A DNA stretch of 64,000 nucleotides, from positions 71,129,760 through 71,193,759 of the forward strand of contig NC_079499.1 of NCBI RefSeq assembly GCF_030052815.1, written 5' to 3'. The position numbers and the translations under genes were made by a program. A model generated the notes under the pieces. It was not told the origin of the DNA, did no database searches, and saw nothing but the letters and a program-made list of their open reading frames with translations. Origin of the DNA: Hevea brasiliensis. Lineage: Eukaryota > Streptophyta > Magnoliopsida > Malpighiales > Euphorbiaceae. Positions 11,737 through 23,501 of this stretch are shown here, in pieces (the first letter of the stretch is position 1; the number at the start of each line of letters is the position of its first letter).

Positions 11737-12447
11737 TTATTGCCTCATCGTCTCTTCACTTTCCCAAGTTACCTCTTCAGTGTTGTGGTGCCTCCAAAGC
11801 ACTTTCACCAGTGGAATTTGTTTATTTCTCAGTTCCTTCACTTCCAGAGCTAGGATTTGTATAGGTTCTTCTGTATATGTCAAGTCCGGTTGGATTTCAA
11901 TCTCTTCTATGGAAATGACATGTGAAGGGTCTGAGCGATATCTTCTCAGCATAGAAACATGGAATACATTATGAATTTTATTCAGTTCTGGTGGTAAGGC
12001 TAGACAATAGGCCACTGGTCTCACACATTCAATGACTTTATATAGGCCAATGAACCTAGGGCTTAACTTACCATTTCTTCCAAATCTTAGTACTTTCTTC
12101 CACGGTGACACTTTGAGAAACACTTTGTCACCAACTGCATACTCTGTCTCTTTTCTCTTCGAGTCGGCATAAGATTTCTGTCTATCTGAGGCAACCTTCA
12201 GGTTAGCTTTGATTATCTTCACTTTCTTCTCAGTCTGTTTCACTAGGTCTGGTCCTACCAGCTTATCTTTGCCCAATTCAGTCCAACACACTGGGGTTCT
12301 ACATTTCCTCCCGTACAGTGATTCATACGGGGCCATTTGAATGCTAGCTTGGTAGCTATTGTTATATGCGAATTATGCCAGTGGGAGGTATTTATCCCAA
12401 CTCCCCTCAAACTCAATGACACAACTCCTTAACATATCCTCCAGGAT
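11737..12447 (-). pseudogene. Chromovirus A integrase C-terminus with chromodomain (3' exon)
   Basis: After the intron the frame continues as a LEDMLR segment, then the linker and GPY-type module (RFIGLYKVIECV, the expected GPY changed to GLY), the conserved NVFHVSMLRRY, and a C-terminal chromodomain (VKVLWRHHNTEEVTWE). Chromodomains are thought to steer integration to methylated-histone heterochromatin. A GAA-to-TAA-type stop lies near 12376 ahead of the open frame 11737-12336. A second stop right after EETMRQ removes the last few residues present in copy C. Confidence 0.88.
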
Positions 12448-12521
12448 CTATCACATAATTCACATTGTTACTATAATTTTAATTTATTTATTGCAAAAAT
12501 TTAATTAGTTCTTAGGTTTAC
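12448..12521 (-). other. Putative 74-bp phase-0 intron in integrase (copy A)
   Basis: The minus strand has donor CAG/GTAAACC directly after GQSERVIQ and acceptor GTGATAG/ATC directly before LEDMLR. The segment is about 80 percent A+T and contains an in-frame TAA soon after the donor. Removing it keeps the integrase frame. The same boundaries occur in copies B and C. Confidence 0.75.
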
Positions 12522-13180
12522 CTGGATTACTCGTTCTGACTGTCCATCCGTCTGGGGATGAAAAGCCGTGCTAAAACAGAGTTGTGTGCCCAAGGCTTCT
12601 TGCAACTTTTTCTAGAATCTCGATGTAAACCTTGGGTCTCGATCAGATATGATGGAAAATAGGATTCCATGCAGTCTAACTATCTCACTGATATACAATT
12701 CTGCTAACTTCTCTAGTGAGTAGTCAGTCCTAACTAGTAGAAAATGTGCTGACTTCGTCAATCCATCTACTATCACCCACACTACATCATGCTTCTTTTG
12801 GGTGAGAGGTAGACCACTAACAAAATCCATAGTGACCTGGTCCTATTTCCATTCAGGTATGCTTATAAGCTGTAGCAATTCTAATGGAACTTGATGTTCT
12901 GCTTTAACTTACTAACATGTCAAACACTTAGTCACATAGTCAGCTATATCCCTCTTTATACTAGGCCACCAATGATGAGGCTTCAAATCGTTATACATTT
13001 TCATGCTTTCCGGGTGCATAACATAAACACTAGTGTGTGCTTCTTTCAGAATACTAGTCTTCAGTTCCCCATCATTTGGTACACACACTCTTCCTCTATA
13101 GTACAGACACCCATCCGCTTTAACCTCATATTCAGTTTCTTTTCCGTCTAGAATTTTATCCACAATGGTCATTAATTTTT
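12522..13180 (-). pseudogene. Chromovirus A integrase zinc finger and catalytic core (5' exon)
   Basis: The HHCC finger is readable in 12912-13172 (HTSVYVMHP then CLTC). The core is in 12612-12830 (first aspartate in MDFVSG, second in SDRDPRFTS) and the catalytic glutamate in GQSER next to the intron donor. Between 12831 and 12911 there are three in-frame stops. Two are adjacent (TAG TAA) where copy B reads CAG CAA, and one is TAG where B has TGG; all are C-to-T or G-to-A transitions. The piece is not translatable as one protein. Confidence 0.85.
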
Positions 13181-13708
13181 CATCTGCCCTCTGCCCACCT
13201 TGTATCTGCTATAGCAGGGTTGGCCTCACTTGTAACTCAGCCAAAATAGCTCCATCTTGAGCTAAGGACAGACAGGCATTTAGTGATCTTAAAGCTATGA
13301 TGGACTTCCTGCTTAAAGCATCAGCAACTACATTTGCCTTCCCAGGATGATAATCTATCACACAATCATAGTCTTTGAGGAACTCAATCCATCACCTCTG
13401 TTTAAGATTGAGCTCTTTCTGGGCGGGCAAATATTTTAAACTCTTGTGGTTTGTATATATGTAACATTTTTCACCATATAAATAATGCCTCCATATCTTC
13501 AGTGCGAAGATAATTGCTGCTAACTCCAGGTCATGAGTAGGTAGTTCTGTTCATGTGGCCTTAACTGCCTGGAAGCATAGGTGACCACTTACCCCTCTTA
13601 CATCAATACACACCCTAGCCCATTATGTGAGGCATCACTGTGGATCACAAAGTCTTTTCCCGATACTGGCTGTGTTAACACTGGTGGTTCTGTCAACATA
13701 GCCTTCAG
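13181..13708 (-). pseudogene. Chromovirus A RNase H, frameshifted
   Basis: Aligned to copies B and C, the RNase H domain occupies this span, removing template RNA during reverse transcription. The region loses one base relative to B around 13540 (GAGTAGGTAG against GAGTAGGGTAG), and the frame is also closed by TAG at 13709-13711. The tether to integrase includes VADALSRKS, recognisable near 13300. Confidence 0.75.
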
Positions 13709-14440
13709 CTACTCAGAACTAGCTTCGCACTTGTCGTTCCAGCTAAATTTCACAATCTTGTGCAACAACTTAGTCATTGGAGCAGCTATAAGAGAAAACC
13801 CCTTCACAAATCTTCTATAATACCCAGCTAGCCCCAAGAAACTTCTGACCTCAGTTGTATTTCTAGGAGGCTTCCATTCCATTACTGCTTCTATCTTTTT
13901 GGGATCCACTCTAATCCCCTCAGCTGATACTATGTGTCCAAGAAAAGAGATTTCACTCATCCAGAAGTCACACTTGGACAATATAGCATACAGCTTCTTT
14001 TCTCGCAGCGTTTGCAGAATAATCCTCAAATGTTCATCATGTTCTTCCCTGGTATTGGAATACACCAGAATATCATCAATAAAGACCACTACAAACTGAT
14101 TTAGATATGGATGAAACATACGGTTCATAAGGTCCATAAATGCTGCTGGTGCATTTGTTAACCCAAATGGCATCACTAGAAATTCATAATGCCCATACCG
14201 GGTTCTGAATGCAGTTTTTGACACATCTGCATCCTTTACCCTCAACTGATGATACCTTGATCTGAGATCAATTTTTGAAAATACACCGGCTCCTTTCAAC
14301 TGATCAAACAGATCGTCAATTCTGGGCAATAGATATGTATTTTTCATAGTTACTTTGTTCAACTGTCGGTAATCAATACACAATCTCAAAGTTCCATCCT
14401 TCTTCTTCACAAACAGCACCGAAGCTCCCCATGGTGACAC
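13709..14440 (-). pseudogene. Chromovirus A reverse transcriptase
   Basis: An open frame of 243 codons covers fingers, palm and thumb. [30 protein letters not shown], the catalytic FIDDILVYS and the [11 protein letters not shown] and [11 protein letters not shown] blocks are all present, so the two palm aspartates are intact. The upstream join to protease is broken by a one-base deletion in the G run near 14443 (CTGGGCG here, CTGGGGCG in copy C), which puts protease and RT in different frames. Confidence 0.9.
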
Positions 14441-15189
14441 ACTGGGCGTATGAACCCGTTATCAAGTAACTCCTGCAACTGAATTTTCAACTCCTTCAAT
14501 TTAGTGGGTGCTATCCTATAAGGAGCAATTGAAATGGGTGCTGTACCCGGCATTACCTCAATAGCAAACTCGACTTCCCTTTCTGGTGGTAAACCAAGCA
14601 ACTCTTCAAGAAATACATCTGGGAAGTCTCTTAATGTGGGTATATCACACAAGTTTGGCTTGGCCTGCCTAGTATCAACCACGTGTGCTAGGTAAGCTTC
14701 ACAGCCTTTTCTCATCAATCTTCTTGCAACTGTGGCTGAGATAACATTAGATAGGAAATCTGTCATTTCACCCACTACAGTGATCTCATTACCCTCAGAA
14801 GTTTTCAGACAAATCCTCTTCAATTTGAAATCAACTATTGCCTGGTGACGTGACAACCAGTCCATTCCTAAAATCACGTCAAACTCGTGGAAGGGTAACT
14901 CAATTATGTCTGCCGAGAGTTCATACCTCTGAATCCTCAACGGGCAACCTTTATACACCTTATTCACTACCTCATTGTGGCCTAGTGGATTTGTGACCAG
15001 AATGTCTTGATCACTCTCCTTTACTAGAACTCCCCTCTCTACGGGTAGTTTGATGCAAATGTAGGAATGAGTGGATCCTGGATCCACCAATACATGCACA
15101 GAAGTGTTGTAGCGGGAAAACATACCCCTGATGACATCTGAGGCATCCTGCTCCTCTTGAGCTCTAATGGCATAGGCCCTGGCAGGCAC
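14441..15189 (-). pseudogene. Chromovirus A protease and start of reverse transcriptase
   Basis: The open frame (continuing to 14407 out of frame) contains the aspartic-protease active-site region LVDPGSTHSYI with the catalytic aspartate, the flap side PFHEFDVILGMDWL, and after that the connection to RT ([16 protein letters not shown]). Protease would cleave the Gag-Pol polyprotein. The DPGSTHS form rather than D-T/S-G is usual for this chromoviral group. The frame is open upstream to 15189 and joins the gag zinc-knuckle region with breaks. Confidence 0.87.
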
Positions 15190-16398
15190 TCTAGTATCTA
15201 GCCTCTCAGTTGACTCGGATCTAGGCCTCAGTGATGGACCAGCTGCCTCAGATTTACCGAGCTTCCTACCCCTTTGTGGTGCAGGAGCAAGTCTGTCAGC
15301 TTATGTTGGAGCAACTGTAGTAGTCCTCTTCGGACAATTCTTGATCTGGTGTTCTGTAGATCCACACCATAAGCATGCACCAGTCACTCGGTAACAATCC
15401 CCCTTATGCCACTTCTGACATTACTGACAGGTAGAAGATGCTGGGGTTGGTCCCCTGAACACCGTCCCTGGAGAGCTGTCCACTGATGGTGTGGACTGGC
15501 CTCTCCTAGGTGTGAATCGTGGTGCAGGCCTCGAGATCGACCACGACTCGTGGTGGTCTTGAACTCTGAGCAGGAGGACCCTTACTCTTCTTGCTGGGAG
15601 CAGAAAATATACTGGACTGACCCCCTCTTCTGCTGTCTTTCCCTTTTATTTTGTTCATTTATTCAGACCCTTTCCACTTTTGATGCAGCATCAACTAGTT
15701 TAGGAAAATCTGTGATCTCCAATGCTGTGATCATGACTTTGATGTTGTCATTGAGTCCTTCTTTAAACCTTCTGCACCTCTCTGCCTCTGTAGGGACTAT
15801 CTCCATCCCATATCAACTCAGTCTAACAAACTCACACTCATATTCAATCACTGACAATTGCCTCCGTCTCAGACTGATAAATTCTCTTCCTTGCTCTTTT
15901 AAATACACTTTGCTAACATATTTCTTTCGAAAATCTATAAGGAAGAATTCCCAGGTGATCCGTTCAGGTTGCACCTCACTAGTTACTGTGTCCCACCACT
16001 AATATGCATCATCCTGAAGCAGGGACATAGCACCCTCCGTGTTACGCCGGGGTGCGATTAAGGCTTTCAAAGACGCCGATGGTTCTATCCAACCAGTTTT
16101 CTGCTGTCATGGGATCATCCTCCCTCTTCCCAAAGAAGTCCACAGCCCTATGTTTTTGCAGTTTCTCCAGATGGGACTTCTGTGGCGCTGGTGGAGGTTG
16201 TGGCTGTGGTTGTGGCGGTGGAATTGCCCCCATCATTTGCTGATAGAATTCGGTCATTTGCTGGAATAGTGCAAACTGAGGTTGGGCAAGTGCCTCAGCT
16301 CCTGGTGGAGCAGATTCTCCCCTGCCCCTAGATTCAGCCCTTGGTGGAGCACGACTCTCCACCTCTTCATCAACTACTCTTTGAGAAGCAGGATCCAT
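15190..16398 (-). pseudogene. Chromovirus A gag, broken
   Basis: The start codon at 16398 gives MDPASQRVVDEEVE, followed by a glutamine/proline-rich stretch and the first helices of the capsid domain (HRAVDFFGKREDDPMTAENW), as far as 16042. The rest of capsid is readable in other frames (a YEREF-like block near 15830), and a zinc knuckle occurs at about 15320-15430 (WHKGDCY, then LWCGSTEHQIKNCP). Relative to B the frame is disrupted near 16040-16060 and by stops near 15422 and 15300. Gag would assemble the particle and bind genomic RNA. Confidence 0.82.
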
Positions 16399-16508
16399 AT
16401 CCTATTCAAAATAAGAAACAAACATATCTGCATTAGTGTCACCTTAACAATTACAAATACAATGCAATGGTATGCACTCTATCTAGGCCCAGAAACGCCT
16501 AAATCGAT

Positions 16509-16520
16509 GCTCTGATACCA
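16509..16520 (-). other. Chromovirus A primer-binding site (tRNA-iMet)
   Basis: The minus strand reads TGGTATCAGAGC, five bases from the LTR end (spacer TTTAG). Complementary to initiator tRNA-Met. Confidence 0.92.
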
Positions 16521-16525
16521 CTAAA

Positions 16526-19500
16526 TGTGACACCTCTTATCCGTCTACAGTGTAGCCGAGCAAGTTATGCCACTCAGTGTATCGGAGCACTAATTTATGT
16601 TACTATTACAATTTATCCAATTTAATTCATTTATTTTTAATTTTTGATAAATCTGAATTCTTCCACAAATTTTATAGAAAATCCGGCAGAGTGTCGGTTG
16701 TAAATTGGAAAAACAATTATTCTGAACCTGATTGAAAACACTTCCAATATAATTTCCAAATCCAAACTCCATCATACACTTTTCAAGTCAATCTCAAAAT
16801 CTCAATCTCAAATCACAATACTATTTTCAAAACTTTTCTATTCACTTCATCACTTGAAGCATATTCATAAATATTTCTCAACATTTTATTTATCAACATA
16901 CATTATACAGAAAGTTTCGATAGCATAAAATTTCATATATTTACATTATTACATAATTAGAAGAGTTGATAGTTACAATCCCAAAACTAATACATAATAC
17001 AAAATGTAAAATACAAAATGCTACCCAAAATCCTAATGTCCTACCATATGCAGTGCAGATGTGCGGTGACTCTGGACCCCGGATGCAGCTCTGAAGGCTC
17101 ACCCTGTCTGATGTCTAATGGGCTCCCCAGCTAGGTCTCCAGTACCTGCGCGTGGCAAAAATGACGCGCTAAGCAATTCTGCTTAGTGGTGACATTATAA
17201 AATAAAATAAAATATAATAAAAAAAAGTATACATAATGTATGTTTACATTTTTTAGTAGACTTAATTTCTGATATTATTTGTAGTGTTATTCAAATAAAA
17301 TTTGGTAAGGTTTATTATCATTGCTCGAGTAACCTATATTAGTCGACTGAACTAGATAAATGGGTAAACTGGCACTGGGTACTAAGTACCTCGGACCATC
17401 ACACCATCGGTCACATTGTATCTTCCGGTGTGCAACAAAACAGCTAATAAGCTGTAATAATCATCAAGGTGAAAACCTGAGTGTAACAACTCAAATAACA
17501 TAGCCAAAGGCTATTATGTCATAGAATGGCATGAGAAGCCATGAAACACAGAATGGCATGAAGCCATATGCAGTACTGCTAGCAGAACCCTATTGGCATG
17601 CCAGCCTATCCAAACCAATCTTACTAGGTATACTAGGGCATTTTACACTTTTATATTTCACAATTTTTGAAATTTAAGTTTTAGTGTTACTATTCCATTC
17701 ATTAGTCAACAAAAATGTTGACTTTTGCATAGACAATAGGTACATTGGTTTAAATATCATCAACATACCACATTTTGCATTTTAAATTTGTTGGTATTGG
17801 TTGCTAACACCATTTCTAAGCTTAATGTTAATTAGGCAGAATTTTTAGTTTTCATACTTTATATTTACTATTCCATTAGTCATTTTTGTAGTGGGAATTT
17901 GGTAAAATAATCAACATGAAAGTTGTTCCTTATTTTGTCTAGTTGAATTTCCTTTTTTGAATCACTCCATTTGGAGTTTTGTATCTCAAGTTATGGCCCA
18001 AAAACCACAACTGGCCGGATTGAAATTTTTCCAGAATTTATGGACTGACCAAATCTACAGTGTTAGAAATAGTAACTGCAACTCACTTTTTGAATATGTT
18101 CTGGTCATAATTTGGGTTAGGTTTCTTCACGAAAGTTGTTTGTCTATATCTCAGCTTGTTGCTGGTAAAGGTTCAGGTCAATTGGACCTTTCTACACTGA
18201 GTTATGGCCAAATGACCAAACACTGTTCATTTGGTCACTTTGCCCAGGCAGACTGCAGGTCACCCGTATTAGGGCAATCTTTTGGTCCACTTGGTTTGGT
18301 TTTTTGGGCATGGTTTCTTCACGAAAGTTGTGCCATTATGTGTCTAGTTTCATGTCCAATTGGCCTTGAACCAATTGAAGCTCTACAATTCAAGTTATAG
18401 CTGCCCAAACCTGCTGGACTAATGTTTAATCCTGTAGGTCACCAAGGGTAGCCACACCAAACCCAAATCCCACTACACAATTCACTTCATTTTTTATTAA
18501 AACCAAACCAAATGGTCACTAATTGACTATTAAAACCTACTTCCATTATCACATGGTCAAAGTCTCATTTTTCCACCCCAAACCCTAACTCAACATTACA
18601 AAACCATGCATTATCATTGCATTTCATCACTTCACTTACAAGATGCATATTATGGGCAGTCAAACTACGCTTTTAACTTCATTAAAATCATCACAATCTT
18701 CCCTAACCATGGCTGCCAAAAATTATGGGTTGGCATACAAATGGTATTCAACAAATTTTCTTTATAAATTGCACTCATACATAGTCCTTAACATGAATTT
18801 AAGGTGAAAACTAAGGTTAGGTCACTAACCTCTATGGAGTGAAGTTTCCCCACTTGCTAGGGTTCTTATTTTCCTCTTCTTTTTGCTCCCAAAATACTCA
18901 CCAAGTTGCTAGAACACTTTTTTGTGTTGTTAGGTTAGGGTTTTGTTGTGTAGAAGCTAGGGAAAATCAAGCTTTAAAAGCTTAAAAATGGTGGCTATGG
19001 TGGGTATGTCACGGAAAGGAAGAAGAAGAGAAGAGAATTCTAATTTTCTTTCATTTTTCATCCCACTTTATCTCTTTTAAATAAAGTTATGCCATGTGTC
19101 CACATTGGGTAGGTTGGGAGAATCTTAATGACATCATTATGATGTCATAAGTCCATTTTCTTTCATTTTCTCATCTTTTCTTGTTTATTTAATTGCAATT
19201 AAATTTTTAACAATATTTATTCATATTTTATGTTATAGAAAATATTTACTTAATTGGACAAGTTGATCAAAAATCATCTCTGGAGACGAAATGATCAAAA
19301 TGCCCCCCATTTGGCTTAATGAGCCAAAATTGTCTATACCGATTGAAAAATTTTTCTAAGCATTTCCTTGGTATTCTAATGCCATAAGAACCTCAATGAC
19401 CCTTCTCTAGAGTCCCAAAAATTATTTTATAATTTTTCCCCCAGGTATAGGGCTCCTAGTTGCGAGAACCGCAACTTCTCATTAGGTTACCCATCGCTAG

Positions 19501-19689
19501 GGCACCGGCTCATTTAACTTGATTGTATTTTATTTCTAAAATTTTTCTTAAATTTTTCTTATTAATATTTGAGTTAATTATGATTCCTCACTTTAGTTTA
19601 AATATTTTTTCGGACGTTCTAGCTGTCCGGACTGACACTAGTCACCGGAACAGTAGACTGTACGAACTAGCTAAAGTGAGGATGTTATA
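16526..19689 (-). repeat. LTR shared by chromoviruses A (5') and B (3')
   Basis: 3164 bp, from TGTGACACCTC to GATGTTATA. On its left is the PBS of A; on its right is the PPT of B. One LTR therefore serves both internal regions, with no TSD between. The long plus-strand open frame 17957-18400 is antisense to the element and recurs in related LTRs; I see no domain in it. The hairpin CTAAGCA/TGCTTAG is at 17169-17186. Confidence 0.93.
17169..17186 (-). other. LTR hairpin, CTAAGCA type
   Basis: CTAAGCA, a 4-base loop, then TGCTTAG: a perfect 7-bp stem beside the conserved GTGGTG flank. Equivalent hairpins lie at 25170-25187, 29362-29379, 37314-37331, 51201-51218 and 57634-57651, with a variant at 38451-38467. 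Confidence 0.8.
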
Positions 19690-19751
19690 ACTCTTCCCCT
19701 CTAATAAAAATTTCGTCCTTGAAATTTACCTGATGCAAACAGTTGAGGGAA

Positions 19752-20462
19752 CTATTGCCTCATCGTCTCTTCACTTTCCCAAGTTGCCTCTTCAGTGTTG
19801 TGGTGCCTCCAAAGCACTTTCACCAGTGAAATTTGTTTATTTCTCAGTTCCTTCACTTCTCGAGCTAGGATCTGTATAGGTTCTTCTGTATATGTCAAGT
19901 CCGATTGGATTTCAATCTCTTCCATCGAAATGACATGTGAAGGGTCTGAGCGATATCTTCTTAGCATAGAAACATGGAATACATTATGAATTTTATCCAG
20001 TTCTAGTGGTAAGGCTAGACGATAGGCCACTAGTCCCACACGTTCAATGACTTCATATGGGCCAATGAACCTAGGGCTTAACTTACCCTTTCTTCCAAAT
20101 CTTAGTACTTTTTTCCACGATGAGACTTTGAGAAACACTTTGTCACTAACTGTATACTCTATCTCTTTTCTCTTCAAGTCGGCATAAGATTTCTGTCTAT
20201 CTGAGGCAACCTTCAGGTTAGCTTTGATTATCTTCACTTTCTCCTCAGTCTGTTTCACTAAGTCTGGTCCTACCAGCTTATCTTCGCCCAATTCAGTCTA
20301 ACACACTGGGGTTCTGCATTTCCTCCCATATAGTGATTCATACGGAGCCATTTGAATGCTAGCTTGGTAGCTATTGTTATATGCGAATTCTGCCAGTGGG
20401 AGGTATCTATCCCAACTCCCCTCAAACTCAATGACACAACTCCTTAGCATATCCTCCAAGAT
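19752..20462 (-). pseudogene. Chromovirus B integrase C-terminus with chromodomain (3' exon)
   Basis: The frame is open 19752-20291 and contains KVIKANLKVASDRQKSYAD, the GPY module (RFIGPYEVIERVG, intact here), NVFHVSMLRRY, and the chromodomain core VKVLWRHHNTEEATWE. A stop just upstream (near 20298, where C reads CAG for glutamine) separates it from the LEDMLR start after the intron. As in A, a TAG after EETMRQ truncates the tail. Confidence 0.88.
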
Positions 20463-20536
20463 CTATCGCATAATTCACATTGTTACTATCATTTTAATTT
20501 ATTTATTGCAAAAATTTAATTAGTTCTTAGGTTTAC
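20463..20536 (-). other. Putative 74-bp phase-0 intron in integrase (copy B)
   Basis: Donor CAG/GTAAACC and acceptor GCGATAG/ATC lie at the same codon boundary as in copy A. It has the same length and about 97 percent identity by eye, with the same early in-frame TAA if unspliced. Confidence 0.75.
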
Positions 20537-20942
20537 CTGGATTACTCGTTCTGACTGTCCATCCATCTGGGGATGAAAAGCCATGCTAAAACAGAGTTGT
20601 GTGCCCAAGGCTTCTTGCAAACTTTTCTAGAATCTCGATGTAAACCTTGGGTATCGATCAGATATGATGGAAAGTGGGATTCCATGCAGTCTAACTATCT
20701 CACTGATATACAATTCTGCTAGCTTCTCCAGTGAGTAGTCAGTCCTAACTAGCAGAAAATGTGCTGACTTCATCAATCTATCTACTATCACCCATACTGC
20801 ATCATGCTTCTTTTAAGTGAGAGGTAGACCACTAACAAAATCCATAGTGACCCGGTCCCATTTTCATTTAGGTATGCTTATAGGCTGTAGCAATCCTGAT
20901 GGAACTTGGTGTTCTGCTTTAACTTGCTGACATGTCAAACAC
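20537..20942 (-). pseudogene. Chromovirus B integrase catalytic core (5' exon)
   Basis: Fragments of the core ([33 protein letters not shown]) are readable but lie in broken frames. Relative to C there is an altered stretch near 20610-20640, where the segment between SDRDPRF and the last helix is disturbed, plus a TAA within the KKHDA region near 20815. The DDE glutamate lies next to the intron donor. Confidence 0.78.
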
Positions 20943-21977
20943 TTAAGTCACACATTCAGCTATATCCCTCTTCATACCAGGCCACCAATAATGAGGCTTC
21001 AAATCATTATACATTTTCGTGCTTTCCGGGTGCATAGCATAAACACTAGTGTGTGCTTCTTTCAGAATACTAGTCTTCAGTTCCCCATCATCTGGTACAC
21101 ACACTCTTCCTCTGCAGTATAGATACCCATCTGCTTTCACCTCATATTCAGTTTCCTTTCCCTCTGAAATTTTACCCACAATAGTCATTAATTTTTCATC
21201 TGCCCACTGCCCATCTTGTATCTGCTGTAGCAGGGTTGGCCTCACTTGTAACTCAGCCAAAATAGCTCCATCTTGAGCTAAGGACAGACAGGCATTTAGT
21301 GAACTTAAAGATGTGATGGACTTCCTGCTTAAAGCATCAGCAACTGCATTTGCCTTCCTAGGATGATAATCTATCACACAATCATAGTCCTTGAGGAACT
21401 CAATCCATTGCCTCTGTGTAAGATTGAGCCCTTTCTGGGTTGGCAAATATTTTAAACTCTTGTGGTCTGTATATATGTAACATTTTTCACCATATAAATA
21501 ATGCCTCCATATCTTTAGTGCGAAGCTAATTGCTGCTAACTCCAGGTCATGAGTAGGGTAGTTCTGTTCATGTGGCCTTAACTGCCTGGAAACATAGGCG
21601 ACCACTTTCCCCTCTTGTATCAATACAGACCCTAGCCCATTATGTGAGGCATTACTGTAGACCACAAAGTCTTTTCCCGACACTGGCTGTGTTAACACTG
21701 GTGCTTCTGTCAACACAGCCTTCAGCCTCTTAAAACTGGCTTGGCACTTGTCGTTCCAGCCAAATTTCACATTCTTGTGCAACAACTTAGTCATTGGAGC
21801 AGCTATAAGAGAAAACCCCTTCACAAATCTTCTGTAATACCCAGCTAGCCCCAAGAAACTTCTGACCTCCGTTGTATTTCTGGGAGGCTTCCATTCCATC
21901 ACTGCTTTTATCTTTTTGGGATCCACTCTAATCCCCTTAGCTGACACTATGTGTCCAAGAAAAGAGATTTCACTCAT
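20943..21977 (-). pseudogene. Chromovirus B RT thumb, RNase H and integrase zinc finger
   Basis: A 344-codon open frame. Order: RT thumb ([22 protein letters not shown]), RNase H ([33 protein letters not shown]) and the integrase HHCC finger (HTSVYAMHP) ending just before its CxxC. The first RNase H catalytic aspartate is changed: [12 protein letters not shown] where C has YSDAS. The domain would therefore be impaired although the frame is open. It ends when the frame shifts at CVT (20943). Confidence 0.9.
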
Positions 21978-22571
21978 TCAGAAGTCACACTTAGACAACT
22001 TAGCATACAACTTCTTTTCTCGTAGGGTTTGCAGAACAATCCTTAAATGTTCATCATGTTCTTCCCTGGTCTTGGAATACACTAGAATATCATCAATAAA
22101 GACCACTACAAACCGATCTAGATATGGATGAAAGATACGGTTCATAAGGCCCATAAAATGCTGCTGGTGCATTTGTTAACCCAAACGGCATCACTAGAAA
22201 TTCAAAATGCCCATACCAGGTTTTGAATGCTTTTTTTGACACATCTGCATCCTTTACCCTTAACTGATGACACCCTGATCTGAGATCAATTTTGAAAATA
22301 CACCGGCTCCTTTCAACTGATCAAACAGATCGTCAATTTTGGGCAATGGATATTTATTCTTCATAGTTACTTTGTTCAACTACCGGTAATCAATACACAA
22401 TCTCAAAGTTTCATCCTTCTTCTTCATAAACAGCACTGAAGCTCCCCATGGTGACACACTGGGGCATATGAACCCGTTATCAAGTAACTCCTGCAACTGA
22501 ATTTTCAACTCCTTCAATTTAGTGGGTGCCATCCTATAAGGAGCAATTGAAATGGGTGCTGTACCCGGCAT
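21978..22571 (-). pseudogene. Chromovirus B reverse transcriptase, frameshifted
   Basis: Two open pieces, 21978-22172 and 22380-22571, carry the FIDDILVYS catalytic loop and the [11 protein letters not shown] start. The piece between has a one-base insertion near 22155 (CCATAAAATG against CCATAAATG in A) and a one-base deletion near 22290 (run of T). The FIDD aspartates are intact, but no complete domain is encoded. Confidence 0.87.
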
Positions 22572-23501
22572 TACCTCAATAGCAAACTGGACTTCCCTTT
22601 TTGGTGGTCAACCAGGTAACTCTTCAGGAAATACTTCTGGGAAGTCTCTTACTGTGGGTATATCACACAAGTTTGGCCTAACCTGCCTAGTATTAACTAC
22701 GTGTGCTAGGTAAGGTTCACAGCTTTTTCTCATCAATCTTTTTGCAACTGTGGCTGAGATAACAATAGACAGGAAATTTTTCCTTTCACCCACAACAGTT
22801 ATCTCATTACCCTTAGAAGTTTTCAGAGAAATCCTCTTCAATTTGCAATCAACTATTGCCTGATGACGTGACAACCAGTCCATTGCCAAAATCATGTCAA
22901 ACTCGTGGAAGGGCAAATCAATTAGGTCTGCCAAGAATTCATACCCCTGAATCCTCAATGGGCAACCTTTATAAACCTTATTCACTACCACACTGTGGCC
23001 TAGTGGATTTGTGACTAGAATGTCTTGATCACTCTCCTCTACTGGAACTCCCCTCTCTACGGGTAGTTTGATGCAAATGTAGGAATGAGTGGATCCTGGA
23101 TCCACCAATGCAAGCATAGAAGTGTTATAGAGGGAAAACGTACCCCTGATGACATCTGGGGCATCCTGCTCCTCCTGAGCTCTGATGGCATAGGCCCTGG
23201 CAGGCACTCTAGTATTTGGCCTCTCAGCTGACTCGGATGCAGGCCTCAGTGATGGACCAGCTGCCTCAGCTTTACTAAGCTTCCTACCCCTTTGTGGTGC
23301 AGGAGCAGGTCTGTCAGCTTGCATTGGAACAACTGTAGTAGTCCTCTTTGAAAAATTCTTGATATGGTGTTCTGTTGATCCACACCATAAGCATGCACCA
23401 GTCACTCGGTAACAATCCCCCTTATGCCACTTCTGACAGTATTGACAGGCAGAAGATGTCGGGGCTGATCCCCTGAACACCATCATTGGAGAGCTGCCCA
23501 C
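22572..23501 (-). pseudogene. Chromovirus B gag zinc knuckle and protease
   Basis: The 297-codon frame 22608-23501 starts in the gag C-terminus, contains the zinc knuckle (WHKGDCY, LWCGSTEHHIKNFS, where the last cysteine of the usual KNCP is phenylalanine), a basic/proline spacer, then the protease with LVDPGSTHSYI and DMILAMDWLSRH. It is the longest intact stretch of this region in A or B. A stop at 22605-22607 after EELPG separates it from RT. Confidence 0.88.

Larger units (their letters stand above)
11675..16525 (-). mobile_element. Chromovirus A internal region (Ty3/gypsy, Tekay/Del-like)
   Basis: A 4851-bp internal region bounded by a PPT (minus strand AGAGGGGAAGAGT beside the LTR at 11675) and a PBS at 16509-16520. 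Minus-strand order is gag, protease, reverse transcriptase, RNase H, integrase, chromodomain. It is nearly identical to internal B and exactly the same length, but has its own stops and frameshifts, so it is non-autonomous today. Confidence 0.93.

Noticed and set aside
11508..11864. Plus-strand ORFs across the LTR/PPT/integrase boundary (also near 31875 and 46003)
   Set aside because: Reverse-strand shadows of the chromodomain and LTR end.
13581..14099. Plus-strand ORFs opposite reverse transcriptase
   Set aside because: Shadows of well-conserved RT frames on the minus strand.
17957..18400. Plus-strand ORF of 147 codons, with relatives at 26173-26436, 30320-30652, 39796-40014 and 46939-47289
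   Set aside because: Antisense to the element, located within LTRs, with different starts and ends and no domain. The similarity follows from LTR homology.
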